DNA of 64,000 nt from CAYMSF01 sp964392985 (GCA_964392985.1 CAYMSF010000009.1:1-64000), one strand, 5' to 3'; numbered from the stretch's first letter, positions 47,170 to 56,605 are shown. Made by a program: numbers and translations. The notes: a model not told the origin generated them from the sequence alone.

Positions 47170-47904
47170 TTAGCGCATAAAAATTTTTATCAGCACAAAT
47201 GGTGAGGTAAACATTTTAATTAAACTCAACTTAGAACCGTTAATATCCTGCCATTCGTTTAATGGTAATTCAATAATTTCATTTTCACATGCTTCAGCTC
47301 CAATTTTATCTTTCAAGCGTTTAAGTATTTCAACATCAAACAGCCAGTCAGAAAGAAAAGGTTGGCTGAAAAGCGTTACAGCTAAAGTCACTTTGATTAT
47401 TTTAGCCCCACACTGTGTATCATAAACCGGCAATCCAAGCAAAATACTGGTCAAGGTTGCAAAAATACGCCCGGTATAATGCCTTATCAGCTTTCGTTTG
47501 ATTTTGGAACCAAGATGACGAAACCGGCAACCGATAACCATTTGGATTCCACTTCGCTCAAATTGGCGGATAAACCGTCCCAGTTCGGATAATGGGGTAG
47601 CCAAATCAGCGTCCCAGTATCCAGTCAATTCATGACCATCAGCAATACCGGCAAGAATACCCTGACGAACTGCGGCAGCCTTTCCGCTGTTTGATTCTAA
47701 CCTCAGAACTCGAACACGTTCGGGTTTTGCGGCAGCAAAAGTTTTAAGCAATTCATAAGTCCGGTCGGTGCTGCCATCATCAACAAAATAAAGATAGAGC
47801 CACGGATAATTTGACAACGCAACAGAAAAATCATCCAGCTTAAGTCTCGTCGCCTCGTTATAGCATGGTACGATTATTGCGGTTTTCGGCATATCAAGTA
47901 ACAT
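47170..47904 (-). CDS. Family 2 glycosyltransferase, dolichyl/polyprenyl-phosphate-glucose synthase-like
   Basis: 244 residues. VPCYNEATRL near 13, DDGSTDRTYE with the nucleotide DDG/DxD, and YWDADLATP as the metal DxD, as in Alg5-type enzymes. No C-terminal TM pair, so it is shorter than ArnC (about 320 residues). Overlaps the methyltransferase gene upstream by 31 bp; ATG 47892 is an alternative start. It may supply polyprenyl-linked sugar to the envelope glycosyltransferases. Confidence 0.85.
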   Translation of the reverse strand: MLLDMPKTAIIVPCYNEATRLKLDDFSVALSNYPWLYLYFVDDGSTDRTYELLKTFAAAKPERVRVLRLESNSGKAAAVRQGILAGIADGHELTGYWDADLATPLSELGRFIRQFERSGIQMVIGCRFRHLGSKIKRKLIRHYTGRIFATLTSILLGLPVYDTQCGAKIIKVTLAVTLFSQPFLSDWLFDVEILKRLKDKIGAEACENEIIELPLNEWQDINGSKLSLIKMFTSPFVLIKIFMR

Positions 47905-48644
47905 GACAACCCCGGTATTTTTATATTAACATAATTGAACAACTGACCCAATAAAGTATCAGTATTAAGGAAAAATGCAATAATGTCAGTAATCCATTGG
48001 TGATGATTCCATGCCCCTACCCCGCTACGCTTAAAATATGGCAACCTGAATAATTCCATTAATTTGCATAACATTACCGGAGCTAAAAGTGAAGTAAAAA
48101 AATACCCGGAAGTCAATATTTCCATATTTGAAGCAGTTGCAACAGAAACTAAACTATTGCAAGTATAACGGCGATAATGCCCAAGTTTGCGATCATGTGT
48201 ACTGAACAGGCATGAAAAAGCCGGGACAGTAATGAAAAATATTGCTCCGGGGGCTATCTCAGGTTTAATACTCAAATTCACCAACGTATCAACATCATCT
48301 TCGACATGCTCAAGTACATCCAGCAATAAAACTGCGTTAAAAACGCTTTCGTCTATATCTTCAAAACGTTGATACAACCTGATACCATTAAGATTGTCAA
48401 TTTGCAATGATTTTAACATTTCTGGAGTGAATGCGGTGTCAATGCCGGTAACTTTAAAATTGGCAATATGACTTAAGCCGTTGGCAATATAACAATTGCC
48501 GCAACCTACGTCAAGAATATTGCCGCCATCGGGCAAAAAATGCGATATTTGCCTCATAATGAATTTACGGCGCGCAACTTCCCAAGGATGTGCCGTGACA
48601 TAACTAAAAAATCTGGCATTATTTTCTGATAAATCCATATTCAC
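47874..48644 (-). CDS. Class I SAM-dependent methyltransferase
   Basis: 256 residues. SAM motif I ILDVGCGNCYIA near 37-48, GIDTAF motif II, and LLLDVLEHVEDD motif near 105-117. Possible starts are GTG 48644 and ATG 48638. Encoded with the glycosyltransferase, so it may methylate a polyprenyl-linked glycan or lipid; the substrate is unknown. Confidence 0.85.
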   Translation of the reverse strand: MNMDLSENNARFFSYVTAHPWEVARRKFIMRQISHFLPDGGNILDVGCGNCYIANGLSHIANFKVTGIDTAFTPEMLKSLQIDNLNGIRLYQRFEDIDESVFNAVLLLDVLEHVEDDVDTLVNLSIKPEIAPGAIFFITVPAFSCLFSTHDRKLGHYRRYTCNSLVSVATASNMEILTSGYFFTSLLAPVMLCKLMELFRLPYFKRSGVGAWNHHQWITDIIAFFLNTDTLLGQLFNYVNIKIPGLSCYLICRKPQ

Positions 48645-48735
48645 TCATTTTACTTTCAGGATTGTTCTCCCGTAGCTTAAAAAACAACCTAAATAAAGCC
48701 AACAGGGTTATTGACCTCGCGTTTTCCAATCCACT

Positions 48736-49545
48736 CTAACGATGCCATTTACGTTGACGCGCTGCTTCATAAAGTAGGATCGTCGCTGCAGTTGCAACGT
48801 TCAAAGAATCAATCCTGCCAAGCATAGGTATGCAAATATTTATATTTGCATTTTGCAACCAATGGTCAGACAATCCATGTTGTTCCGTACCGACCACGAT
48901 GGCGATGCCGCAGGTCATGTCTATTTCGGTATAAATTTTATCAGTATGAGGAGTTGCTGCAAGCGTTTTTATATTATTACGACTCAACCAGTCAATTGTT
49001 TCTGACGTCGTCGCTTCAGCCAAAGGCACACAAAATAGCGCACCGGTGCTTGCTCTGATTACATTAGGATTATAAATATCGGTACATTTATTACAAATAA
49101 TCAGACCGTCCACTCCGGCGGCATCGGCAGAACGCAGAATAGAGCCCAAATTACCAGGTTTCTCAACTGCTTCCGCAATCAAATACAAACCATCCGGTCG
49201 TACTTTCAAATCATCGAGATGATGTTTTTTCATTCTGGCAATGGCAATAAGTCCTTCCGGGCGTTCACGATATGCCATTTTTTCCAGTAAATGCGGAGCT
49301 ACCTCTGCAACTGTTGCTCCACGATGCTTCAACTCATCAAGCAATGCAAATTCATTATCTCCAAGGAATAATGCAGGAGCGAAGTAGCACTCTATAATTT
49401 CCATGCCATATTCAAGTCCGCGAGTCAATTCACGATACCCTTCCAGTAAAGTCAATTGCTCAAGTTCGCGGCAACGCCGGTCGCGCAATTTACATACATG
49501 TTTGACGCATTGATTTTGCGCACTGGTTATTTTAATTGTTTCCAT
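48736..49545 (-). CDS. TrmH-family (SpoU) RNA 2'-O-methyltransferase
   Basis: 269 residues: an N-terminal RNA-binding domain (1-100) and a SpoU domain with motif 1 EKPGNLGSILRSADAAG, motif 2 IVVGTEQHGLS and motif 3 IPMLGRIDSLNVATAA with knotted SAM site. Matches rRNA/tRNA methylases of the RlmB/TrmH type; the target nucleotide is not predictable. Confidence 0.9.
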   Translation of the reverse strand: METIKITSAQNQCVKHVCKLRDRRCRELEQLTLLEGYRELTRGLEYGMEIIECYFAPALFLGDNEFALLDELKHRGATVAEVAPHLLEKMAYRERPEGLIAIARMKKHHLDDLKVRPDGLYLIAEAVEKPGNLGSILRSADAAGVDGLIICNKCTDIYNPNVIRASTGALFCVPLAEATTSETIDWLSRNNIKTLAATPHTDKIYTEIDMTCGIAIVVGTEQHGLSDHWLQNANINICIPMLGRIDSLNVATAATILLYEAARQRKWHR

Positions 49546-49803
49546 ATAAAACTATTTGAGCTATTAATGACTTTAAAGTAAAGAAGCAACTCATCTTTTC
49601 TCATTTTGTACCAAAATACTATTAAAACAGTTGTGTGATGGTCTAAAAAGCTGTCATTTTTTTTAAAATTCAGGGTTTAGGATTTCCAGCCGAACGCCGA
49701 ATACCATAAATCCATTTCGGTGATTTACAAATCATATTGTTATCGCGGTTCAGATTGTAGCGGATTTCATGGAAAGCAACTGGAAAATTTGATATTTTCA
49801 TAT

Positions 49804-50562
49804 ATGTTGATTGTCTTACTACTGAATAGCAACAAAATCTGGAAAATAACTATAGTGGAATTTCTGCGATTACATCATGCTCCGCACCAAAAGAAGATAA
49901 TTGCATTTGTTATTGCGACTATCATCTCTGGTTTGCTCATTATTCTGCTCTGTGATTTTTATGCCCGGCAAAAAGCCGGACCATATATTTATCGCAGCGT
50001 GGATGCCATACCATATAACGAAGTCGGCATGGTCCTTGGAGTTTCCCGAACTGTAGGAAAAATCAGTAACGAATATTTTTTTAACCGGATCGATGTAGCT
50101 GTAAAGCTTTATAAAGCGGGTAAAATTAAATATATCATGGTTTCCGGAGCGAAATGTCCGGGACGTAATTATGATGAAATGGAAGATATGAAGAATGCAT
50201 TGCTTGATCATGGCATTCCGCCCGATGTTATCATTCAAGATGGTGCCGGTTTTCGTACTCTGGATTCCATCATTCGCGCAAAAAATTTACTGAACATGAA
50301 GAAATTCACCATAATTTCCCAGCATTTCCATAATACCCGGGCAGTTTACATCGCACGTTTTTACAAGCTTGACGTGGTTGCAATTGATGCCCCGGATTGC
50401 GGTTTGTTCTATTGGGAGTTGCAAACATTCATACGCGAACATCTTGCCAAAGTTAAAATGATGCTTGATCTGCACATACTAAAAACAAAACCAGCCATAA
50501 ACAGCGCCATATACATGGTGGTACCAGATTCAGTGCGCTTCTCGGAAATTACCAGCAACTGA
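49804..50562 (+). CDS. SanA/YdcF-like membrane protein (DUF218)
   Basis: About 252 residues from ATG 49804; the frame is open to a GTG at 49720. One TM helix (about 26-47 of this protein), then the DUF218 domain with VLGVSRTVG, YIMVSG, DGAGFRTLDSI and ISQHFHNTRAVYIA. SanA family proteins affect envelope permeability; the molecular function is not known. No clear SD. Confidence 0.82.
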   Translation: MLIVLLLNSNKIWKITIVEFLRLHHAPHQKKIIAFVIATIISGLLIILLCDFYARQKAGPYIYRSVDAIPYNEVGMVLGVSRTVGKISNEYFFNRIDVAVKLYKAGKIKYIMVSGAKCPGRNYDEMEDMKNALLDHGIPPDVIIQDGAGFRTLDSIIRAKNLLNMKKFTIISQHFHNTRAVYIARFYKLDVVAIDAPDCGLFYWELQTFIREHLAKVKMMLDLHILKTKPAINSAIYMVVPDSVRFSEITSN

Positions 50563-50578
50563 AAAAGATTTTACCGTT

Positions 50579-51556
50579 CTATCTTGCCAGTTGTAAATCA
50601 AACAATTCATCATCAGAAAGTTGAAGCAAATTAGTAAATTCAGACGAACCGCCACCCCACATATAATTGGCCAGTTCAATCAACCATGAACGACGCCAAT
50701 ATTCATCAGGATAACACCGTACCAGTTCCATTACTTTGTTAAAAAAAATATTCCTTCCTGATGCAACATCAGGCAACAATTCATCGTCAGATGCGAATGT
50801 AAGCCGTTTTATCAAAAACGGATCTTTCAATAGCCCGCGCGCAATCATTACGCCGTCACACTTAGTCAGTTTAAACATTTCCATCGCATCGCCAACAGAA
50901 AGAATATCACCATTTGCTATAACCGGCACTTTACCGGCAAGTTTTACTGCAGAAATTATGCGGTCATAAGGGTCAACAACTTTTGCATACATTTCAGAGA
51001 CTGTACGAAAATGAACAGCAATAAAATCAGGCCTTGGATAACAGTCAATGATGGCTGGAATAATATCAAGTAATTCATTATAATTATCACGCCCCGTGCG
51101 AATTTTTATACTGAAAGAATGGTTGCGACATTCTTTTGCCACGGCACAAACAATTGCATTCATCTGTTCAGGTAGCGCCAGTAAAGCACCGCCAGCACCG
51201 CTGCTTAATACCTGACGACTGGGGCAGGCAAAATTCAAATTTACGCCCGACACCCCCAATTTAATCGCCCTTGCTGCTGTCTCGGCGAGTAATTCAGGAG
51301 AAACTCCCATTAATTGTATAATAACAGGAATCCCGGTTTCTGTAAACGGGGAGAGAAAACTTTGTATTTTGGATTTGCGCGGTACTGCTGTAGAAATGCG
51401 CAAAAATGGCGTTATCCAGCAGGGTAGCAATCTAAGCTCAGAAACCGCGCGGCAAAACAACGGATGCATTATCCCTTCCATCGGTCCTGGCAACACTGGA
51501 GGAATGCAAATTCCATCATTCAACGTAATTTTCCGATTCAATTGCATTAAATTCAT
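50579..51556 (-). CDS. dus: tRNA-dihydrouridine synthase
   Basis: 325 residues from ATG 51556; a TTG at 51568 is open. FMN-dependent reduction of uridine in tRNA. PGPMEGI at the N-terminus, NFACPSRQ with the catalytic Cys, KIRTGRDN and VIANGDI-x-CDGVMIARG flavin-phosphate loop. The paralogue (DusA, B or C) is unclear; the NFACP form with EG instead of AGVT resembles DusC. Confidence 0.9.
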   Translation of the reverse strand: MNLMQLNRKITLNDGICIPPVLPGPMEGIMHPLFCRAVSELRLLPCWITPFLRISTAVPRKSKIQSFLSPFTETGIPVIIQLMGVSPELLAETAARAIKLGVSGVNLNFACPSRQVLSSGAGGALLALPEQMNAIVCAVAKECRNHSFSIKIRTGRDNYNELLDIIPAIIDCYPRPDFIAVHFRTVSEMYAKVVDPYDRIISAVKLAGKVPVIANGDILSVGDAMEMFKLTKCDGVMIARGLLKDPFLIKRLTFASDDELLPDVASGRNIFFNKVMELVRCYPDEYWRRSWLIELANYMWGGGSSEFTNLLQLSDDELFDLQLAR

Positions 51557-51569
51557 AATCGCTAACAAT

Positions 51570-51584
51570 TTGCGTTAAACGCAA
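51570..51584. repeat. 15-bp odd palindrome upstream of dus
   Basis: TTGCGTT-A-AACGCAA, a perfect inverted repeat with one central base, starting 14 bp upstream of the dus ATG at 51556 and inside the gap to mutM. Too tight to loop as RNA, so a DNA dyad for a regulator is more likely than a hairpin. Confidence 0.5.
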
Positions 51585-51660
51585 TGGATCACAAGGGTTT
51601 CAATAACTTCATTAGAACAGAGAACGGCAGGCAACAGGGAATTCAATCTCTAATACAGAA

Positions 51661-52485
51661 CTATTTTTGGCACTTTGGACAATAGCAGGAAGAACGACCG
51701 CCCAAAACTACCCGTTCAATCAGGGTATTGCACACTGGACAGAGTTGGCCTGATTTGCCGTAAACCTGAAGTTGCTGAACAAAACTGCCTTCTGTTCCGT
51801 CAACCTGTTTATAGTCGGATATGGTGGTTCCACCGGCAATAATCGCCTGCTTTAAAATCGCTTTAATATTTTTCACCAAACCATCGCATTCTTTTCTATC
51901 GAGTTTACCGGCCGGGCGCAGCGGGCTGACTCCACTCCGGAAAAGAGATTCAGCCGCATAAATATTGCCTACCCCGACAACAATCCGGTTATCCATGATG
52001 GCAGTTTTAATTTTGGTGGAACGACCTTTTAATGCATCATACAAATATGAACCGGTAAATTCGCGGCTTAACGGTTCTTTGCCTAGCGCGGAAAGCATAT
52101 CAGGACAGACTCCTGCGGATGTCAATTTGCATACCTTGATAAAGCCGAAGCGACGGGGACATTCGTATCGCATTGTCATAGAATCCGGCAGACAGAAGAA
52201 AACGTGATCATGTTTGCGTTTGGGTTCTTCTGCCGGCACAATTCTTATGGCTCCGGACATACCAAGATGTATGACAAATGCCATTTGATTTTTCAGTTCG
52301 ATAATAATATAGCGACCACGGCGACGGACATCCACTATCGGTTGATTTAACAACTCTGGACGTCCAGTCAACTCAAGCGGATAACGAATCGCGGCAATAA
52401 ACGTTTTAATCCCGGAAAAACAATTCCCAGTCAAATGCGAGGATAGCGCACGGGTAATCGTTTCTACTTCAGGCAATTCAGGCAT
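51661..52485 (-). CDS. mutM: Formamidopyrimidine-DNA glycosylase
   Basis: 274 residues. Excises 8-oxoguanine and nicks abasic sites. N-terminal PELPEVE supplies the catalytic Pro/Glu; NRVVGVG-type motif (NIYAAESL) near 160 and a C-terminal zinc finger CPVC-x~15-CYCPKC. Zinc-finger and PELPEVE identify Fpg rather than Nei. 22 nt after the downstream-repeat gene on the same strand. Confidence 0.95.
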   Translation of the reverse strand: MPELPEVETITRALSSHLTGNCFSGIKTFIAAIRYPLELTGRPELLNQPIVDVRRRGRYIIIELKNQMAFVIHLGMSGAIRIVPAEEPKRKHDHVFFCLPDSMTMRYECPRRFGFIKVCKLTSAGVCPDMLSALGKEPLSREFTGSYLYDALKGRSTKIKTAIMDNRIVVGVGNIYAAESLFRSGVSPLRPAGKLDRKECDGLVKNIKAILKQAIIAGGTTISDYKQVDGTEGSFVQQLQVYGKSGQLCPVCNTLIERVVLGGRSSCYCPKCQK

Positions 52486-52507
52486 ATTCCACCTTTTAAC
52501 TGTTAAA

Positions 52508-53107
52508 TTATTGCACCTGGAGCCGGTTGCGATTTTCAGGCTGAAGCCGGTAATTAGTCAGGATACCACACTGTTTTCTAGCGTTAGCCCAGCTGCCGTT
52601 TCCAAGTTTTTTCATTCCGGCGGCAAGCAAATATTGATGATTTTTACGCATATTCGTATAAGAAAGATTTTCATGGCGGCGGAATAGCTCGAGTATTTCC
52701 CGTTTAATTTCTGCACAAGTCATACTGCGGCGCAACCTGACGTTCTTATAATCTACGCCCGCGGCAACCAGCGCATTACCCCAGTTGCCAAACCGTTTAA
52801 TTGATGCCATATAAAGCGGCTTAAAGTTATTCTGCGCGTTTTGTGAAAATAACGATTCTCCAGCTTTATAAAGACGGCGGATTTCGTCTAATACCGTCTG
52901 GCGGTTCCACGATTTATACTTTTTAATCTTATTGTAATCCAGGCCACATGCATCAATCGCGTTACCCCATGATCCGAATAGTCGCTCCGCTGCGGCATAA
53001 ACATCTGGATAGGTTGTTGAGTAGTGGTGAGAATTCAAGTCCTCTTTACCGTTACGTTCCATAATATGCGCTACAATCATATCAGGATGCCAAATCTGTT
53101 TGAACAT
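52508..53107 (-). CDS. Protein of three tandem 'homing-endonuclease-associated' repeats
   Basis: 199 residues, composed of about three ~57-residue repeats ending in G-x-W-x-N-A-x-x-A-x-G (GSWGNAIDACGLDY near 46-59, GNWGNALVAAGVDY near 106-119, GSWANARKQCGI near 170-181). Each repeat also has a W/M-T-x-x-x-I-x-x-E-I-x-x-L helix. This pattern recalls the HNH homing-endonuclease-associated repeat, but no HNH nuclease domain is present. Basic, so DNA binding is likely. Placed 22 nt before mutM and probably co-transcribed. Confidence 0.7.
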   Translation of the reverse strand: MFKQIWHPDMIVAHIMERNGKEDLNSHHYSTTYPDVYAAAERLFGSWGNAIDACGLDYNKIKKYKSWNRQTVLDEIRRLYKAGESLFSQNAQNNFKPLYMASIKRFGNWGNALVAAGVDYKNVRLRRSMTCAEIKREILELFRRHENLSYTNMRKNHQYLLAAGMKKLGNGSWANARKQCGILTNYRLQPENRNRLQVQ

Positions 53108-53465
53108 TTCCCTCCTCGCAAATCGTAATTATTATTGAAATTTAAAATAAAACCAGTAATATATCAGACATCAGTATTCACAAAAAACGCAACTTGTATG
53201 TCCAATAATTCAAACAGCGCATACAATAATTCAAATTATAGCAATTTCAAGCAGTTCTGCCACAATATATAACACTTTCAATGATATATCATTAAGCACG
53301 CCGGCGGGACAGTGAGATTATCTGCATGCGCCTCTTGTTTGAAACAGTTATTGTCGTTTTAGTTTTGTGACGTTGAGTTGATTTTTTGTAAATACAGGGT
53401 AACTTAAAGTATGCTTTTATTTTTCAAACATTATAAATCAGTCCTTCAAAATTTAAGGAAAACCG
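53108..53465. other. Divergent intergenic region, 358 bp
   Basis: Between the repeat protein (minus) and arnB (plus). Contains two copies of CAATAATTCAAA 21 bp apart (53203-53214 and 53224-53235) and a weak promoter candidate for arnB (53386-53415). No RNA gene or coding frame recognised. Confidence 0.55.
53386..53415 (+). promoter_or_regulatory. Candidate arnB promoter
   Basis: TTGTAA (53386-53391) and TATGCT (53410-53415), 18-bp spacer, about 50 bp before the arnB ATG. Both hexamers are imperfect. Confidence 0.3.
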
Positions 53466-54614
53466 ATGAGAACTGAATTTTTACCATTCACTAAGCCTTG
53501 GATTACTGAGGATGATATTTCCGCTGTCGGTGACGTATTACGTTCCGGATGGATTACCAACGGTCCGAAGAATGTTGAGTTTGAGCAGAATATTTGCGCA
53601 TACACCGGCAATCGTTTTGGTGTAGCTCTGGCGTCAGCAACCGGTGGCATGCATTTGTTAATGAAAGCATTGGGATTAGGCGCCGGGGATGAAGTCATTA
53701 CGCCGTCGTTAACCTGGGTATCAACCGTGAATATGATTGTTTTGGCAGGAGCCACGCCAGTTTTTGCGGAAATAGATCGCAATACCTTGATGGTAACCCC
53801 TGAAAGCATCGCCGCATGTATAACGCCACGAACCAGATTGATTGTTCCGGTGCATTACGCCGGTAGTGCTGTTGACTTAGATGGCATTTACGGTGTTGCC
53901 AATAAACATGGAATACCCGTGGTACAGGATACCGCTCATGCGCTGGGAACATTTTATAAAGGACAGCATGTTGCGGCGTCTGGTCATGCAATTTATTCTT
54001 TCCATGCGATTAAAAACGTGACGACTGGAGAAGGCGGAATGTTTGTCACTGATGACGAAGATATGGCAAAAAAAATTCGCCGGTGGAAATTTCACGGTCT
54101 TGGTGTTGATGCATTTGACCGCAATAATCGCGGGCGGGCGCCACAGGCGGAAGTTGTTGAACCTGGTTTCAAATATAACATTACCGACATTTGTACTGTT
54201 ATTGGAATCCGGCAACTGGCGCGAATTGATGAAATCACTTCGCGTAGAACAGCATTAGCAGTGCGTTACCGCGAATTGCTTGCAGGAATAGATGAAATAA
54301 TTCCATTATCTGATCCGTCTTACGACTTCAAACATTCATGGCATTTATTCATTGTCCGTGTAAATACTCCCAAGATGAGTCGTATCGAATTCATGGAAAA
54401 ATTAAAATTAGAAAATATCGGCTCAGGTCTGCATTTTCTTGCGGCGCACACACAAAAGTACTATCGTGAGGTAATGGGTTTCAAACGTGGTATGCTTCCT
54501 GATACAGAATGGAATTCTGACCGTATCTGTTCATTGCCGTTATTCCCTGAAATGAAGTTGGAGTATGTTGATGACGTAGTTGCCGCAATTAAAAAGGTAC
54601 TGGCAAATGGATGA
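53466..54614 (+). CDS. arnB: ArnB: UDP-4-amino-4-deoxy-L-arabinose aminotransferase
   Basis: 382 residues. PLP enzyme of the DegT/DnrJ/EryC1 family that aminates UDP-4-keto-arabinose (made by ArnA) to UDP-Ara4N. Close to E. coli ArnB throughout: FLPFTKPWI start, GWITNGPKN, GDEVITPSLTWVST, HAIKN with the PLP Lys near 184, FHGLGVDAFDR, GRAPQAEV and a terminal HTQKYYRE and NTEWNSDRICSLPLFPEM. AAGGAA lies 6 nt before the ATG. Starts the + strand block arnB-arnT-small protein-NRPS. Confidence 0.95.
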   Translation: MRTEFLPFTKPWITEDDISAVGDVLRSGWITNGPKNVEFEQNICAYTGNRFGVALASATGGMHLLMKALGLGAGDEVITPSLTWVSTVNMIVLAGATPVFAEIDRNTLMVTPESIAACITPRTRLIVPVHYAGSAVDLDGIYGVANKHGIPVVQDTAHALGTFYKGQHVAASGHAIYSFHAIKNVTTGEGGMFVTDDEDMAKKIRRWKFHGLGVDAFDRNNRGRAPQAEVVEPGFKYNITDICTVIGIRQLARIDEITSRRTALAVRYRELLAGIDEIIPLSDPSYDFKHSWHLFIVRVNTPKMSRIEFMEKLKLENIGSGLHFLAAHTQKYYREVMGFKRGMLPDTEWNSDRICSLPLFPEMKLEYVDDVVAAIKKVLANG

Positions 54615-56355
54615 AAACAGGAATTGGTTTGAAAAATTATTATCGTCCCATAAGGTAGCAATTATATTCTGGACTTTTTCAGTTTTTGTATTGTTCTATG
54701 GATTGGGCGATGCAGGATTATGGGCTTCTGAGGATCGTTGGGCGGAAATTTCACGGGAGATGATGCAGAATCAAGATTTCCTCCATCCGGCAATAAATGG
54801 AGAGGTGTACTTTGATAAGCCTCTGCTAACTTACTGGTTGATTGTAATCGTTGCATATATACTGCAAGGACTGGATGAATTTGCAATAAGATTACCAAGC
54901 GCCATTGCGGCATTGGTTGGACTTTTCAGTGTGATTGCACTGGGACGGCGGTTGTTTTCACCGGCGACAGGTATGACGGCAGGTTGGATTCTGCTTTCAA
55001 CTTATGGCTTTCTGTTCTGGGGGCGTGCGGCAGCAGCAGATATGGCTAATCTCGCGGCAGTTATAGCAGCAGTGGCGTGGTTTTTCTCCCGGGAACAAAA
55101 GCCGGGATTTGTCTCATATTTCGTATTCTATCTGATATGTTTCATTGGCTGTATGGCAAAAGGGTTGCCGGCATTGATTGTACCACTTCTGGCTATTCTG
55201 CCGTGGTTATTGATGGAAAACCGGTGGCGCGCCCATTTGAAATTTTCTAATCTGATAGCGTTTGCGTTGGGACTGGGAATATATCTTCTACCATTTCACC
55301 TGGCAACGATTACCGGACCATCGATGTTGTATCAACTACCAGCAGAGAATCTGAATGGTCTGGAATTAGTTTGGCGCGAAAATATACTGCGAGCCATAAA
55401 GCCATTTGACCATGACGATGAACCTTTTTTCAGCTATTTATATCAGTTGCCACGAATATTGCTGCCATGGTCTCTGGTTTTTATTGTCGGACTGGTCGCA
55501 GTATTGGCGACATGGCGAAAGCAGAATCAAGCGATGAGATGGACAATTTATACAATCGCATTGATTTTTCTTTGTTTTTCCGCTTCTGGTTCACGCCGAT
55601 GGTATTATATACTGCCAATTATGCCTTTCTGTGCGATATTCATAGCTCAAACATTATTAACAGAAGGGCAAAATCGTTGGACAACAATGGCGTTTAAAGC
55701 TACCCGATGGGTATTCATTGGCGTTGCAGCGGCAGCAATTACTGGCTGGCCACTGGCGTTATTATGGCGTTATATGTTTAATTTTCCGGCGCCGCTGGAG
55801 GCTTTATTACTTGCACCACTGGCGGGAATTATAGCTTTGGTCGTAATGTTGCTTAAACATCATGATTGGGAACTGTTGCTTGAATCACTTACCGGTTTGC
55901 CGGCAAAAGTTGTTACAACCATTATTGCTGGTGCAATCTTGATTGGTAGTTTTTTTGCGGTTCAACTTCCGTCGCTGGACCAGTACCGTACAGAAAAACC
56001 GTTTGCACTAAGTCTAAAAAAAGCAATTATTGGAGTTCCAGGCGATAACATTGCATTTCTCCAGAAGATACCGACAAAAATTATTTTTTATGCCGATTTT
56101 AAAAAACCGGCAATAGTTATTTACAACAGTAATGACTGGAAAAATTTCATCAAGGACAAATCTGGTATCGTCATCTTAATCGGATATAACCGGGATAAAG
56201 ATTTGCAACCCATCCAGTCAGCATTGGGACGTAATATTATCGAAAACCCGATACTTCAAGAAAAATACACTCCAGGCGAAAATAAGAAATCAAAAAAATT
56301 ACTAGTCTGGAAAATCAATTCGAGGAAAATAAATGGCGAACAAGGAACTGACTGA
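54607..56355 (+). CDS. arnT: Second ArnT-like transferase (GT83)
   Basis: 582 residues from ATG 54607, with AAGG 9 nt upstream and an 8-bp overlap with arnB. First loop GLWASEDRWAEISREM with acidic pair, and YFDKPLLTYW, the KPPL-type motif; multiple TM helices and a C-terminal soluble part of about 120 residues. Clearly related to, but distinct from, the copy at 12310-13989. Adjacent to arnB, so the same pathway is implied; acceptor may differ. Confidence 0.9.
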   Translation: MDENRNWFEKLLSSHKVAIIFWTFSVFVLFYGLGDAGLWASEDRWAEISREMMQNQDFLHPAINGEVYFDKPLLTYWLIVIVAYILQGLDEFAIRLPSAIAALVGLFSVIALGRRLFSPATGMTAGWILLSTYGFLFWGRAAAADMANLAAVIAAVAWFFSREQKPGFVSYFVFYLICFIGCMAKGLPALIVPLLAILPWLLMENRWRAHLKFSNLIAFALGLGIYLLPFHLATITGPSMLYQLPAENLNGLELVWRENILRAIKPFDHDDEPFFSYLYQLPRILLPWSLVFIVGLVAVLATWRKQNQAMRWTIYTIALIFLCFSASGSRRWYYILPIMPFCAIFIAQTLLTEGQNRWTTMAFKATRWVFIGVAAAAITGWPLALLWRYMFNFPAPLEALLLAPLAGIIALVVMLLKHHDWELLLESLTGLPAKVVTTIIAGAILIGSFFAVQLPSLDQYRTEKPFALSLKKAIIGVPGDNIAFLQKIPTKIIFYADFKKPAIVIYNSNDWKNFIKDKSGIVILIGYNRDKDLQPIQSALGRNIIENPILQEKYTPGENKKSKKLLVWKINSRKINGEQGTD

Positions 56356-56605
56356 AATGAGAGTCAGGAATGTCATGCGGCACATTCCTAAAAGTGCAAT
56401 ATTGAAACGTGAAAGTAAAGTACGCAACACTTTGCGGGAAACGTTATCCAGCATGAAAACAATTATCTCTAAACTTAAACATGGCAAAACCGAGAAATAT
56501 AAGGCGGAAAAAGTACGACAAAAGAAAATAGTTGTTTCAATTGCCGTTGTTACTGCTATTATTCTGATGATTATTGTTCTTGTTGTTATTCTGCGAAAAC
56601 ATTAA
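56333..56605 (+). CDS. Small basic tail-anchored membrane protein
   Basis: 90 residues, no family recognised. A basic, helix-rich N-terminal part (1-64, many Lys/Arg) and one C-terminal TM (about 65-86), like a tail-anchored protein. Start overlaps the arnT end by 23 bp. 69 nt before the NRPS start. Could be a regulatory or scaffold subunit of the arn/NRPS block. Confidence 0.7.
   Translation: MANKELTEMRVRNVMRHIPKSAILKRESKVRNTLRETLSSMKTIISKLKHGKTEKYKAEKVRQKKIVVSIAVVTAIILMIIVLVVILRKH

Noticed and set aside
47170..47904. ArnC (undecaprenyl-phosphate Ara4FN transferase)
   Set aside because: A GT2 enzyme but without the two C-terminal TMs of ArnC and about 80 residues shorter; coupled to a methyltransferase, not to arn genes.
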